Positions 1-8,663 of a DNA stretch of 64,000 nt are shown piece after piece (position 1 is the stretch's first letter; each line of letters opens with the position of its first letter). The DNA is taken from contig WGMB01000002.1 in NCBI GenBank assembly GCA_016125275.1, positions 317,231-381,230 on the forward strand, read 5' to 3'. Source of the stretch: Acidobacteriota bacterium. GTDB taxonomy: Bacteria > Acidobacteriota > Terriglobia > Bryobacterales > UBA6623. The position numbers and the translations under genes were made by a program. The notes beneath the pieces are model-generated. The model did no database searches, was not told the DNA's origin, and saw nothing but the letters and a program-made list of their open reading frames with translations.

Positions 1-1103
1 GCACGCCGCACCGGCTGGCCTGGACGGGCGGTTTCGGAGACACGGCGCATCAGCAAGACTGGATCTACTCCAAGTCCTTCTACTTCGACCCCGAAGGCGG
101 GGAGATCGAGTGGATCGACGCCGACGACGCCGAGGACGCGGTGATCGCCAACCGCGGCGCGTTCCCCTTCGTCGGCCTCGAGGATCACTTCTTCACGGCC
201 GTCTTTCTGCCCGAGGAAGGCAGCCGTGTGGCGTTGGAGACATCCGCCGTCGAGCTGCGTCCGCAGCCGGACAGCACCAAGACCGAGACCTACGTAGCCG
301 TCTCGGTGGGCGGGGAAACCGAGAACCAGTTCCACGTGTTCGTCGGGCCGAAGGACGTCGACGAGTTGCAGAAAGTCGACCCGCGCATGCGCAACATCGT
401 CGACTTCGGATTCTTCGGCTTCATCGCCGAACCGATCTTCCTGATGATGCGCTGGATGTACGACAACGTGGTCGCCAACTGGGGCTGGACCATCGTCATC
501 GTCACGATCATCATCAACCTCGCGCTGTTCCCCCTGAAGTGGAAGGGCTCGCGCTCGATGAAGCGCATGCAGCAACTGCAGCCGCTGGTGCAGGAGATCA
601 ACGAGAAGTACCGGGGCCTGAGCATGAAGGACCCCCGCAAGCAGGAGCAGAACGAAGAGCTCATGGCGCTGTACAAGAAGTACAACGTCAACCCCGTCGG
701 CGGCTGCCTGCCGATGCTGCTGCAACTGCCCTTTTTCTACGGCTTCTACCGCTTGCTGACGGTCGCCATCGAGATGCGTCAGGCCGAATGGCTGTGGGTG
801 ACCGACCTTTCCCAGCCGGAAACCTTGCCGATTCGCGTGCTGCCGCTGGCGATGATGGCCACCCAGTTCTGGATGCAGTCGATGACCCCGACGCCGGCTG
901 CCGACCCCGCCCAGATGCGCGTGATGAAGTTCATGCCGCTGATGATGGGCTTCATCTTCTACGGCTTTCAGAGCGGACTGGTACTATATTGGCTGACCAG
1001 CAATCTCGTCGGCGTAGCGCAGCAAGCGTTGCTCAACAAGCTTCCCGGCGAATCGTTGGACATCGAATTGGCCCGCCCGCGCGGCAAGAAACGAAAGAAG
1101 TAG
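1..1103 (+). CDS. yidC: Membrane protein insertase YidC, C-terminal part (5' end outside window)
   Basis: YidC inserts and folds inner-membrane proteins, alone or with SecYEG. The reading frame is open from position 3 with no start, so the gene begins before the window; 366 residues are visible. The first ~90 belong to the periplasmic beta domain. Then come the conserved core: a hydrophobic stretch with the basic cytoplasmic hairpin (KWKGSRSMKRMQQLQPLVQ), the segment GGCLPMLLQLPFFYGFYRLL, and further membrane segments. It ends in a basic tail (RGKKRKK), as is usual for ribosome contact. khpB (jag) follows 53 bases downstream, the classic yidC-jag order. Confidence 0.95.
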   Translation, partial: TPHRLAWTGGFGDTAHQQDWIYSKSFYFDPEGGEIEWIDADDAEDAVIANRGAFPFVGLEDHFFTAVFLPEEGSRVALETSAVELRPQPDSTKTETYVAVSVGGETENQFHVFVGPKDVDELQKVDPRMRNIVDFGFFGFIAEPIFLMMRWMYDNVVANWGWTIVIVTIIINLALFPLKWKGSRSMKRMQQLQPLVQEINEKYRGLSMKDPRKQEQNEELMALYKKYNVNPVGGCLPMLLQLPFFYGFYRLLTVAIEMRQAEWLWVTDLSQPETLPIRVLPLAMMATQFWMQSMTPTPAADPAQMRVMKFMPLMMGFIFYGFQSGLVLYWLTSNLVGVAQQALLNKLPGESLDIELARPRGKKRKK

Positions 1104-1156
1104 TAAGCTGTTTGGACATTGGGCCCGCGCCGGCGGAGCCGAATCGTTGAAGAAGT

Positions 1157-1642
1157 ATGAGCTCCTGGAACACCGAAGCTGCGATCGATGCGATCGGCGA
1201 CTTTTTGGACGATCTGCTCGATGCCGCCGGGTTCGACCTGGAGTTCGAGATCAGCGAAGGCGAAGTGGGCGTCGAGCTGATTTCTCCCGACATCCTGGTG
1301 GAATTCGAGGGCGAGGACCTGCCCTTGCTGCTGGAGAATCGCGGCGAGCTGCTGCTGGCTCTCGAGCAACTGACCCTCGAAGCCATCCGCACGCCGCACG
1401 AAGAACGCTACCGCATCCTCTTCGACGCCGACGACTATCGTCTCGGCCGGATCGAGGAATTGCAGGCGACGGCGCGCGTGGCGGCGGACAAGGTGCGCTC
1501 CACCGGCATCCCCTTCCACTTCCAGCCGATGACGTCGCGCGAGCGCCGCATTCTGCACTTGGCGCTGCGGGACGAGCCGGGCGTGAAGAGCCTGTCAGAG
1601 GGCATGGCCCCCCAACGGCATACCGTGATTCACCCCGCCTGA
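1157..1642 (+). CDS. khpB: KhpB/Jag-type RNA-binding protein (KH and R3H domains)
   Basis: 161 residues. The acidic N-terminal half resembles the Jag N-terminal region, a KH-like fold follows at about 55-115, and the last ~45 residues form an R3H domain (TSRERRILHLAL, then a GVKSLSEG loop and a PQRHTVIHP end). Family members are single-stranded RNA-binding proteins linked to cell-envelope control. The position directly after yidC supports the call. The usual next gene, mnmE, is absent here. Start ATG 1157 gives an N-terminus of normal length; the ribosome site is weak. Confidence 0.85.
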   Translation: MSSWNTEAAIDAIGDFLDDLLDAAGFDLEFEISEGEVGVELISPDILVEFEGEDLPLLLENRGELLLALEQLTLEAIRTPHEERYRILFDADDYRLGRIEELQATARVAADKVRSTGIPFHFQPMTSRERRILHLALRDEPGVKSLSEGMAPQRHTVIHPA

Positions 1643-1666
1643 CGGAACTTCCGCCCCGCGCCATCG

Positions 1667-1672
1667 TATTCT
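1667..1672 (+). promoter_or_regulatory. -10-like box TATTCT close to the start of the PQQ dehydrogenase
   Basis: TATTCT lies 5 bases before the ATG at 1678, and no Shine-Dalgarno sequence is visible. Transcription from it would begin at about the start codon, giving a leaderless message. The same arrangement recurs at several other genes in the window. Inferred from sequence only. Confidence 0.3.
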
Positions 1673-1677
1673 CGATC

Positions 1678-3618
1678 ATGCGATCGAGCCTCGGCCTGCT
1701 GCTGTTGCTGGCCGCCTGTTCCCCGCCCGCGCCCAATCCTTCAGCCGGCCCTGCCACGCAATGGCCCGCCTATGGCGGCGACGCCGGAGGGACGCGCTAC
1801 TCCTCCCTCGCCGACATCACGCCGGCCAACGTCGCGGATCTGGAGATCGCCTGGATTCACCACACCGGCGACGTCTCCGAGGGCGGCCCGAACGCCCCGG
1901 CGCGCAACAAGAGCTCCTTCCAGTCCACGCCGCTACTGCTCGACGGGACGCTCTACGTCGTCACGGCCTTCTCGCGCGTGCTGGCGCTCGATCCCGAGAC
2001 CGGGATCGAGAAGTGGGCTTTCGATCCGCATCTGGATCTGGGCGTGCGCTACTCCGAGATCGCAGCCCGGGGCCTGGCCGCTTGGCTCGACCCGGACCGC
2101 GCGCCCGGCGAGCCCTGCAGTCGGCGCCTGTACATCGCCGATCGCGGCGCGCGGCTGCACGCCATCGACGCGGCCGACGGCAAGCTCTGCGCCGACTTCG
2201 GCGACGGCGGCCACATCAACCTAGCTCGCGGCATCGAGCCCTACATCCCGGCCGACTACGGCGTCACGTCTCCTCCCGCGGTGCTGGGCGACAAGGTCAT
2301 CGTAGGCTCCGCCATCGGCGACAACCAGCGCGTGGAGGAGGCTGCAGGCACGGTCCGAGCCTTCGACGCCCGCACCGGCGCCCCGGCTTGGAGCTGGGAC
2401 CCGGTTCCGCGCGACCCAGACGCCGCCCAGGCGCAGGGTTGGCGCTCCGACCAGGCAGCGCGCAACGGCGCCGGCAACGCTTGGTCCATCCTGTCCGTGG
2501 ACGAAGAGCGCGATCTCGTCTTCGTGCCGACCGGCAGCATCAGCCCCGACTTCTTCGGCGGCGAGCGCTTGGGCGACAACCGCTGGGCGGACTCCGTAGT
2601 CGCCCTGCGCGGCTCCACCGGCGAGCTCGTGTGGGGCTTTCAGACGGTTCACCACGACCTTTGGGACTACGACGTAGCTTCGCAGCCGGCGCTGGTCGAC
2701 GGCCCCGGCGGCGCCCCGGCCGTAGCGGTCGCCGCCAAGACGGGCCTGCTCTTCCTGCTCGACCGCGAAACAGGCAAACCGCTGTGGCCGGTAGAGGAAA
2801 GGCCCGTTCCGGTCTCCGACGTTCCCGGCGAGCAGTCCTCGCCGACCCAACCGTTTCCCGTCAAGCCGCCGCCGCTGTCGCAACACGCCCTTGCGCCGGA
2901 GGATGTTTTCGGCCTTACACCTTGGGACGCCGAGGCTTGCCGCGAGACTCTCCAGGGCTTGCGTTACGAAGGCATCTTCACCCCTCCCGGCCTGGGTGGA
3001 ACGCTGATCTTTCCCGGCAACGCAGGAGGGACCAACTGGGGCAGTACGGCCTTCGACCCGGCGCGCAAGCTGCTGTTCGTCAACACCTCCAACGTGCCCC
3101 ACGTCGTCCAGCTCATTCCCCGCGATCAGATGGACGCCGTCCGCAAGCAGCACCCCGACCGAGAGATCTCCGCCCAAACCGGCACGCCCTACGGCATGAT
3201 GCGCTACGCTCTGCTATCCCCTCTCGGGGTCCCCTGCAATCCCACGCCGTGGGGTCAGATCCACGCCATCGACCTCGAGACCGGCGCCATCCGCTGGCAA
3301 ACCAACCTCGGCACGACGCGCGACTTGGCGCCGATGTCCATCGCAATGCCTTGGGGCACGCCCAACATGGGCGGACCGATCGCCACCGCCGGCGGTCTGG
3401 TCTTCATCGGCGCCGCGATGGACGACTACCTGCGCGCCTTCGACGCCGAGACCGGCGCCGAGCTGTGGAAAGGCCGCCTGCCCGCCGGAGGACAAGCCAC
3501 GCCGATGACCTATCGCGCTCGGGAGAACGGCAAGCAGTACGTGGTGATCGCAGCCGGCGGCCACGGCAAGATGGGCACGAAGCTGGGCGATGCGCTGGTG
3601 GCGTTTGCGCTCCCTTGA
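1678..3618 (+). CDS. PQQ-dependent dehydrogenase lipoprotein, quinoprotein glucose dehydrogenase type
   Basis: 646 residues from ATG 1678. The N-terminus is a lipoprotein signal with lipobox LAAC (Cys about residue 15), placing it in the periplasm on a membrane. The rest is an eight-bladed PQQ propeller. It opens with WPAYGGDAGGTRYSSL and has repeated blade motifs such as DAETGAELWKG, plus VHHDLWDYDVASQP, NWGSTAFDP and MPWGTPNMGGP, all typical of the soluble part of membrane glucose dehydrogenase. These enzymes oxidise sugars or alcohols and pass electrons to the respiratory chain. The N-terminal membrane domain of E. coli Gcd is missing. Exact substrate unknown. The frame is open far upstream, but that part overlaps khpB and is not coding. 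Confidence 0.88.
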   Translation: MRSSLGLLLLLAACSPPAPNPSAGPATQWPAYGGDAGGTRYSSLADITPANVADLEIAWIHHTGDVSEGGPNAPARNKSSFQSTPLLLDGTLYVVTAFSRVLALDPETGIEKWAFDPHLDLGVRYSEIAARGLAAWLDPDRAPGEPCSRRLYIADRGARLHAIDAADGKLCADFGDGGHINLARGIEPYIPADYGVTSPPAVLGDKVIVGSAIGDNQRVEEAAGTVRAFDARTGAPAWSWDPVPRDPDAAQAQGWRSDQAARNGAGNAWSILSVDEERDLVFVPTGSISPDFFGGERLGDNRWADSVVALRGSTGELVWGFQTVHHDLWDYDVASQPALVDGPGGAPAVAVAAKTGLLFLLDRETGKPLWPVEERPVPVSDVPGEQSSPTQPFPVKPPPLSQHALAPEDVFGLTPWDAEACRETLQGLRYEGIFTPPGLGGTLIFPGNAGGTNWGSTAFDPARKLLFVNTSNVPHVVQLIPRDQMDAVRKQHPDREISAQTGTPYGMMRYALLSPLGVPCNPTPWGQIHAIDLETGAIRWQTNLGTTRDLAPMSIAMPWGTPNMGGPIATAGGLVFIGAAMDDYLRAFDAETGAELWKGRLPAGGQATPMTYRARENGKQYVVIAAGGHGKMGTKLGDALVAFALP

Positions 3619-3625
3619 CCACTCG

Positions 3626-3970
3626 CTAAGCGCTGCGAAACACGAAGTACACGGCGCCGCACAGGCACAGCCCCGCCCACAGGTAGTCCAGCTTCACCGG
3701 CTGCTTCATGTAGAGCACTGCGAACGGCACGAACACCGTCAGCGTAATCACCTCCTGCAGGATCTTGAGCTGCCCCAGGCGCAACGCCGTGAAGCCGATG
3801 CGGTTCGCCGGCACCTGCAGGGCGTACTCAAAAAACGCGATCCCCCAGCTCAACAGCACGGCCACCCACAGCGGACGCCCGCTCAAGGTCTTCAAGTGCC
3901 CGTACCAGGCGTAGGTCATGAACAGGTTGGACGCCGTCAGCAGCAGCGCGGTCTTCCACAAAACAGGCAA
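3626..3970 (-). CDS. DMT-type small membrane protein, DUF486
   Basis: 114 residues, four predicted membrane helices (about 5-22, 34-52, 66-90 and 95-112). The pattern TASNLFMTYAWYGHLK near the N-terminus and VITLTVFVPFAVLYMKQP in the third helix are characteristic of DUF486, a small family related to drug/metabolite transporters. Function is not established. It is convergent with the preceding PQQ dehydrogenase, with stop codons only 7 bases apart, and its ATG lies 70 bases upstream of the secretin stop on the same strand. Confidence 0.8.
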   Translation of the reverse strand: MPVLWKTALLLTASNLFMTYAWYGHLKTLSGRPLWVAVLLSWGIAFFEYALQVPANRIGFTALRLGQLKILQEVITLTVFVPFAVLYMKQPVKLDYLWAGLCLCGAVYFVFRSA

Positions 3971-4039
3971 GGGGCGATCTCCTTGCTCTGATGCTCCGGT
4001 CCCCTGCGTCAGCTTGTCAACGAGCGCCGGCGAGCATCC

Positions 4040-5686
4040 CTACAGAGCGGGCAAGGGCCGCTCTTCAGGCCCGTAGCGAATCACCAGCGAAGGCTCGACC
4101 TCTGCCGCCGGCAGCCGCACCAGCCGCGGCGTGATCGTCAGCAGCAGGTCGCTCTGGTTCATCTGCACGGAGTTGGAACGAAACAGCTTGCCGATCAACG
4201 GCAGTTCCGCCAAGCCGGCCAAGCCCGAGCCGTTCTTGCGGGCTTCCAAAATCGACATGCCCGAGATGATCGCCGTCTCTCCTTCCTCCAGCCGCACCTG
4301 CGACTTGAACGAACGGTTCGACAGGATCGGCACGTCGTTCACCGACCCACCGGCCAGCAGACGGAACTCCGCCTCGAGCGCCAGCGTGATCTCGCTGCCG
4401 CTGTGCACCGTCGGGGTCGCCTTGAACACCAACCCCAGGTCTTCGAACTTGAACGACGGGATCGGCTGGATGAAGGTGCCGTTATCGATCGCCTGCTGCG
4501 TCGTGTCGTCGGTGACAGTGGGCTGGAACTTGGCCGTGATGATCGGAAACTTCTCGCCGATCCGCAGCTCGGCTTCCGTGCCGTGAGCGGCCCGGATGCG
4601 GAACTGCTGCAGCGTTCGGGCGCTGTTGTTCTCGTTGAGCACGGCGGTCACCGCGGCCGAGCCGATCGTGATGCCGAAGATCGTCTCACCGCCGCCCACC
4701 GCCAGCAGCGTCGTGGCGTCCGCGTCGGCCACCGAAGGCGCCTGGGCGTTCCAGATCGTCGAGAAGTTCGTGATCGGGTACGCCGTCGGCAGGGTGATTC
4801 CGGCCTGCACCCGGCGCGTCGAGCTCACCGCGATCAGCTCCACGTCCAGCACCACTTCGGCTTTGGGCTGCGCCAAGTGGCGGTAGAGCTCCTGGGCAAT
4901 ACGCACCTTGCGGACGTTGTCCCGCAGCACCACCTGCTGCGCCGCCGCGCTCACGAACGAGCGCTTAATGTCGAGCGTCTGCTGCACCGCCTGTACGATC
5001 TCGTTGGTCTCCTCCGGCGTCATCGCCTCGGGAATGGGCACCGAAACCGCCGCCACGGGGTCGAACTGCTGACGCTTATTCTGGTTGTCCTCGGCGACCA
5101 GGAACAGGTTGGTGGTGATGGGCGCGATGAAGGCGCCGCTGAGGTCGTTGAGCGCCGTCACCACGTGGGCGAAGTCCGTAAACTCCAGCTCCAGCTCGAT
5201 CGTCCGGTCGGCGCGAAACTCCTCGTCGAAGATCACCCGCAGCCCGAACTCCTCGGCCGCCGCCTCGTACCCTTCGCGCACCTTGCCCTTGAACTGGAAG
5301 TCGGCGCGCTTGTGCTCCGGCTCGAGCTCCACGGGCTCGGTGATCTGGCGCGGCTTGCGGCGCTCCTCGATAAGCGGAACCGGCTCGGCCTCGAGCATTT
5401 GAGCGTCGGCTCTTTGGTTGAGAAGCTCGGCGGAGGCCTCCAAAGCCCCGGCGGCGCCCAATGACTGCGCGGCCACGATGCGCAATGCCTCGTAACCCCG
5501 CATGGCGTCCAGATTCTTGGGATCAGCCGCCCGGGCGGCGGCATAGTGCGACCAAGCTTCGAGCATCCGGCCCTGCTTTTCGGCCTTCCGCCCGAGCTTG
5601 TACTGCTTGCGCGCATCGTCGCCGGACTGCGCGCCGGCCACGGCGCCTAGCAGAAACAGCAGCCCAACTGTCCGCAAGACTCCCAA
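4040..5686 (-). CDS. Secretin (type II/IV pilus family outer-membrane channel) with N-terminal TPR
   Basis: 548 residues with a signal peptide (TVGLLFLLGAVAGAQ). Residues ~25-75 look like a TPR (KLGRKAEKQGRMLEAWSHYA). Residues ~130-330 hold STN/N-domain-like segments, and the last ~200 form the secretin domain, with SNRSFKSQVRLEEGETAIIS and LPLIGKLFRSNSVQ near the end. Secretins form gated outer-membrane rings for type II secretion or type IV pili; no partner gene is adjacent. TTG 5686 is the only start that retains the signal peptide; an ATG at 5690 is out of frame. It may be a stand-alone secretin. Confidence 0.87.
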   Translation of the reverse strand: MGVLRTVGLLFLLGAVAGAQSGDDARKQYKLGRKAEKQGRMLEAWSHYAAARAADPKNLDAMRGYEALRIVAAQSLGAAGALEASAELLNQRADAQMLEAEPVPLIEERRKPRQITEPVELEPEHKRADFQFKGKVREGYEAAAEEFGLRVIFDEEFRADRTIELELEFTDFAHVVTALNDLSGAFIAPITTNLFLVAEDNQNKRQQFDPVAAVSVPIPEAMTPEETNEIVQAVQQTLDIKRSFVSAAAQQVVLRDNVRKVRIAQELYRHLAQPKAEVVLDVELIAVSSTRRVQAGITLPTAYPITNFSTIWNAQAPSVADADATTLLAVGGGETIFGITIGSAAVTAVLNENNSARTLQQFRIRAAHGTEAELRIGEKFPIITAKFQPTVTDDTTQQAIDNGTFIQPIPSFKFEDLGLVFKATPTVHSGSEITLALEAEFRLLAGGSVNDVPILSNRSFKSQVRLEEGETAIISGMSILEARKNGSGLAGLAELPLIGKLFRSNSVQMNQSDLLLTITPRLVRLPAAEVEPSLVIRYGPEERPLPAL

Positions 5687-5740
5687 ACATCGATGACGTC
5701 GGCGCCCTTCCGGGCGTGCAGACCGGTTGCAGACGACGGC

Positions 5741-6550
5741 TCAGACTTTTTCGAGCAGCCCCTGGAAGATCGTCAGTCTCTCTTCCGCCAGATTGCGCCC
5801 AACGTTCTCCATCTTCGCCGGCCCCGTCGGCCCCAGCAGCAGGTGCAGCCCCAGCGGTCCTCCGCCCTTCTTCTTGGCCTCCAGATACCAATCGCGGGAG
5901 ATCCCCGTCAGGTCGCGCCAGGCCAACGTGCGAAAGCCCAGCCCCTCCAGCAACGCCCGGAAGGCCCCCGGCTCGATCAGAAAGCTCATCTCCGGCCACT
6001 CCGCCCAGTGCGTGGGGAAATGCGGCGGGCCGCCGGGCCCGGCCAAAATGTCGTGGAACACGAACCGTCCGCCGGGCCGCAGAACCCTGTGAATCTCCGC
6101 GTAAAGCCGAGCCTTGTCCTCAATGTTCATCTGCGCGTGCTGCGACCAAGCCAAGTCGAACGCCCCGTCCTCGAACGGCATCGCCAGCGCGCTGCCGCAC
6201 CGATACTCCGTGAGAGCATCCAAGCCGACGCGCGCCGACAGCTCCTGGGCTAACGCGCAGTACTCCGGCGTCAGATCGAGGCCCGTCACACGGCAGCCGA
6301 ACCGCCGAGCCAGAAAGCGGCCCGAGCCGCCCAGCCCCGAACCCACGTCCAGAACCTTCCAGTCGCCCTGCACGCCGGCCAGCGCCGCCAACTCCTCCGT
6401 CGCGGCCCGCCCGCGAATGTGAAACTCGTCCACCGGGACCAGATCGTCGGGCTCGAGACGATCGACGTCCCGTCCCGTGGCCCGCAACGCCTCGAGAACG
6501 GCCCCGAGGAGCCCGGGAAGCCCGTAGTGGCGCGCAATCGGATCATCCAT
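5741..6550 (-). CDS. Class I SAM-dependent methyltransferase
   Basis: 269 residues. Motif I is clear (VLDVGSGLGGSGRFLARRFG, residues ~70-89), followed by the acidic end of strand 2 (VTGLDLTPEYC) and a post-motif region with RPGGRFVFHD. It resembles the sarcosine/dimethylglycine and UbiE-like small-molecule methyltransferases more than protein or nucleic acid ones. Substrate not predictable. It is divergent from the DsbA-like gene, with 51 bases between them, so that gap must hold both promoters. Confidence 0.82.
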   Translation of the reverse strand: MDDPIARHYGLPGLLGAVLEALRATGRDVDRLEPDDLVPVDEFHIRGRAATEELAALAGVQGDWKVLDVGSGLGGSGRFLARRFGCRVTGLDLTPEYCALAQELSARVGLDALTEYRCGSALAMPFEDGAFDLAWSQHAQMNIEDKARLYAEIHRVLRPGGRFVFHDILAGPGGPPHFPTHWAEWPEMSFLIEPGAFRALLEGLGFRTLAWRDLTGISRDWYLEAKKKGGGPLGLHLLLGPTGPAKMENVGRNLAEERLTIFQGLLEKV

Positions 6551-6586
6551 TTGCTGGGGAACTTACCACGCCTTGGCCCTCGAAGC

Positions 6587-6592
6587 TATCCT
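6587..6592 (+). promoter_or_regulatory. -10-like box TATCCT before the DsbA-like gene
   Basis: TATCCT is 9 bases upstream of the TTG at 6602, in the short divergent gap with the methyltransferase. There is no ribosome site. This fits a leaderless start at the TTG. Low certainty. Confidence 0.3.
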
Positions 6593-6601
6593 GGGGTCAC
6601 C

Positions 6602-7147
6602 TTGAGACCCCACGCCCACTTCCCCGCCCTGCCGGTCGAAGGCAATCCGGACTCCGCCATCCGGGTGGACGCGTGGGAGGATCTGGCCTGCCCGGACACC
6701 ACGCTCTGGCAGCTCATGCTGATCGAAGAGCTGCTGCCGGCCTTCGGCGACCGGGTCGCCTTCGTGGCGCACGATTTCCCGCTGGAGAAGCACCACTGGG
6801 CCGAAGCCGCCGCTATGGCCTCGCGCCGCTTCTCGGCCTGGGACTCGGCCGCCGGCCTGCGCTTTCGCCGCTACTGCCTCACCCACATCGCGGAGATCAG
6901 CGTAGAGAACCTGCCCGAGCGCATCGTGGACTTCGCCGTGGAGCATGGCTTCGACGCCGAAACGGCCGAGCTCTCGCTGCGCGACGAAGCGCTACGGGAA
7001 GCGGTCGCGGCCGACCGCCAGTCCGGCCACGCCCGAGGCGTGCACAAGACGCCGACAGTCTTCGTCGGCGCCATCGAGTTCGTCGAAACCTTCTCAGCCC
7101 ACGCCGTCGCCACAGCCATCGAAGCGGCCCTGACCGCCGCGCCCTGA
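6602..7147 (+). CDS. DsbA-family thioredoxin-fold protein with a single active-site cysteine
   Basis: 181 residues. The fold is recognisable by the N-terminal strand ending in EDLACPDTTLWQLM, the helical insertion, and a cis-proline loop HKTPTVFVGAIEFVE near residue 150. The active site reads CPDT where DsbA-type proteins have CxxC, so the second cysteine is missing. It may act as a monothiol, isomerase-like or non-redox protein. No signal peptide is visible, so it is probably cytoplasmic, like other Thioredoxin_4 members. The frame is open further upstream into the methyltransferase, but recognisable homology starts near TTG 6602. Confidence 0.75.
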   Translation: MRPHAHFPALPVEGNPDSAIRVDAWEDLACPDTTLWQLMLIEELLPAFGDRVAFVAHDFPLEKHHWAEAAAMASRRFSAWDSAAGLRFRRYCLTHIAEISVENLPERIVDFAVEHGFDAETAELSLRDEALREAVAADRQSGHARGVHKTPTVFVGAIEFVETFSAHAVATAIEAALTAAP

Positions 7148-7174
7148 TCCGCCGCCAACCGCGCCACCCTCCCG

Positions 7175-8593
7175 CTACGCCCGCTCCCATTGCGGAGCGA
7201 GGAGTTCCCGCAGCTCCTTCAGCGCGCCAGCATGAGCCGAATCGCCCGCCAGATTGTGAAACTCCCGCGGGTCCGCCTGGTGGTCGTAGAGCTCTTCGCC
7301 GGCCCCGTCGCCGCGCCACTCGATGTAGCGGTAGCGGTCCGTGCGCACCGTTCGGCCGTAGATGCGGTCTTCGTATTCCACTTGGCTGAAGGCGGCGTCC
7401 TTCACCGACGCGCCTGGATCGTCCAGAACCGGCCGCAGGCTCGCCCCTTCGAGCTCCGCCGGGGCTTGCAGGCCGCACAGGTCCGCCAGCATCGGGAAGA
7501 TATCGACGAACTCCGTCAGCGCGCGGGTCGAGCGGCCGTTGCCCCGGGCGCCGGGCGCGCGAATGATCAACGGAGCCCGCACGCTCTCCTCCATCAGGCT
7601 CATCTTCTGCCAGTGCGTGTGTTCGCCCAGGTGCCAACCGTGGTCGCCGAAGAAGACCACCACGGTGCTGTCGGCCAGGCCCAGCCGCTGCAGGGCGTCC
7701 AACGCGCGGCCGACCTGCTGATCCATGTACGAAACCGACGCGTAGTAGCCGCGCAGAGCCAGCCGCTGGTCCGTCTCGCTCATGCCCATGTTGTTCCACA
7801 GGAAGGATCGCAGGTCCTTGGCGGCGGCCGGAATGTCGTCGAGATCGTCGGGAGGGTTGCGGACCGGCTCGATGTCGTCGAGGCGATACAGGTCGTAGAA
7901 CTCCGCCGGAGCCACAAACGGCACGTGGGGCCGCACCAGTCCGAGCCCCAAAAAGAAAGGCTGGTCACGGCTCTCCTCCAGCCATGCGACGGCTTGGTCG
8001 GCGGCGGCCGTGTCGGCCTGCCCGGAGTCGTCCGCCGTCTTCACCCACTGCATCCGCAGGCCGTTGCGCAGCTCGGGATTGGGGTCGCCGCCCTCGCCCA
8101 CGCTCTTGTCTTCGAGTCCGGGCGGGCTGATCGACACGTCCCACGACGGCGGGTCCTGGTGGGCGGGCGTACCGACGCCGCCGGGCACGCCCATGTGGAA
8201 GATCTTGCCGGCCCGCAACGACCGCCGACCGTTTTTGCGGAACATCTGCGGCAGCGTCACCGTGTCCGGCCGATGCTCGCGGAACTCCACGCGCTCGTTG
8301 GTGGTGACGCCCACGGTGTCCGGCCGCAGCCCGGTGAGCAACGACGCGCGGCTCGGGCCGCAGAACGGGAACTGACAGTAGGCTCGCTCGAAGCGCACGC
8401 CGCCGGCGGCCAGCCGGTCGATGTTCGGCGACTTCACCAGCGGATGCCCGTAGCAGCCCAGCGACTGATTGAGGTCATCGGAGGCGATGAACAGGACGTT
8501 GCGAGGAACGCCTCCCGTCGCAGCCCCCGCGGCGGCCGCGCCCGCCAGCGCGGCCAAGAACTGACGCCTCGTCGAATCGCCCAGCTTCGGCAC
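7175..8593 (-). CDS. Tat-exported sulfatase, iduronate-2-sulfatase-like
   Basis: 472 residues from GTG 8593. The start was chosen because it gives a Tat signal (STRRQFLAAL) right at the N-terminus. The formylglycine motif is CGPSR within FPFCGPSRASLLTG, with the cysteine to be oxidised by a maturase not present in the window. Metal ligands appear in SDDLN (N-terminal) and FFGDHGWHLGEH (about residue 300). The sequence ASDDLNQSLGCYGHPLVKSP is typical of iduronate-2-sulfatase-like enzymes acting on sulfated polysaccharides. It belongs to a different subfamily from the second sulfatase at 13547-14986. It is divergent from RNase R. Confidence 0.88.
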   Translation of the reverse strand: MPKLGDSTRRQFLAALAGAAAAGAATGGVPRNVLFIASDDLNQSLGCYGHPLVKSPNIDRLAAGGVRFERAYCQFPFCGPSRASLLTGLRPDTVGVTTNERVEFREHRPDTVTLPQMFRKNGRRSLRAGKIFHMGVPGGVGTPAHQDPPSWDVSISPPGLEDKSVGEGGDPNPELRNGLRMQWVKTADDSGQADTAAADQAVAWLEESRDQPFFLGLGLVRPHVPFVAPAEFYDLYRLDDIEPVRNPPDDLDDIPAAAKDLRSFLWNNMGMSETDQRLALRGYYASVSYMDQQVGRALDALQRLGLADSTVVVFFGDHGWHLGEHTHWQKMSLMEESVRAPLIIRAPGARGNGRSTRALTEFVDIFPMLADLCGLQAPAELEGASLRPVLDDPGASVKDAAFSQVEYEDRIYGRTVRTDRYRYIEWRGDGAGEELYDHQADPREFHNLAGDSAHAGALKELRELLAPQWERA

Positions 8594-8599
8594 GCGCCA

Positions 8600-8605
8600 A
8601 TCATA
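8600..8605 (-). promoter_or_regulatory. -10-like box TATGAT before sulfatase 1
   Basis: On the minus strand TATGAT lies 6 bases before the GTG at 8593, with no Shine-Dalgarno sequence between. It is a close match to the sigma-70 -10 consensus (TATAAT) and fits a leaderless start. Confidence 0.35.
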
Positions 8606-8663
8606 GCCGAACCGGCCCCCGGGCCAAGCCCGAAGATGCGTCGTGTGCTCCAATGAGCGATAA

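Noticed and set aside
1761-3629. 622-codon arginine-rich frame overlapping the PQQ dehydrogenase
   Set aside because: It is the +1 shadow of a clear propeller gene; very Arg-rich with no motif.
5690-5690. ATG at 5690 as start of the secretin gene
   Set aside because: It is out of frame with the signal peptide and secretin; TTG 5686 is in frame.
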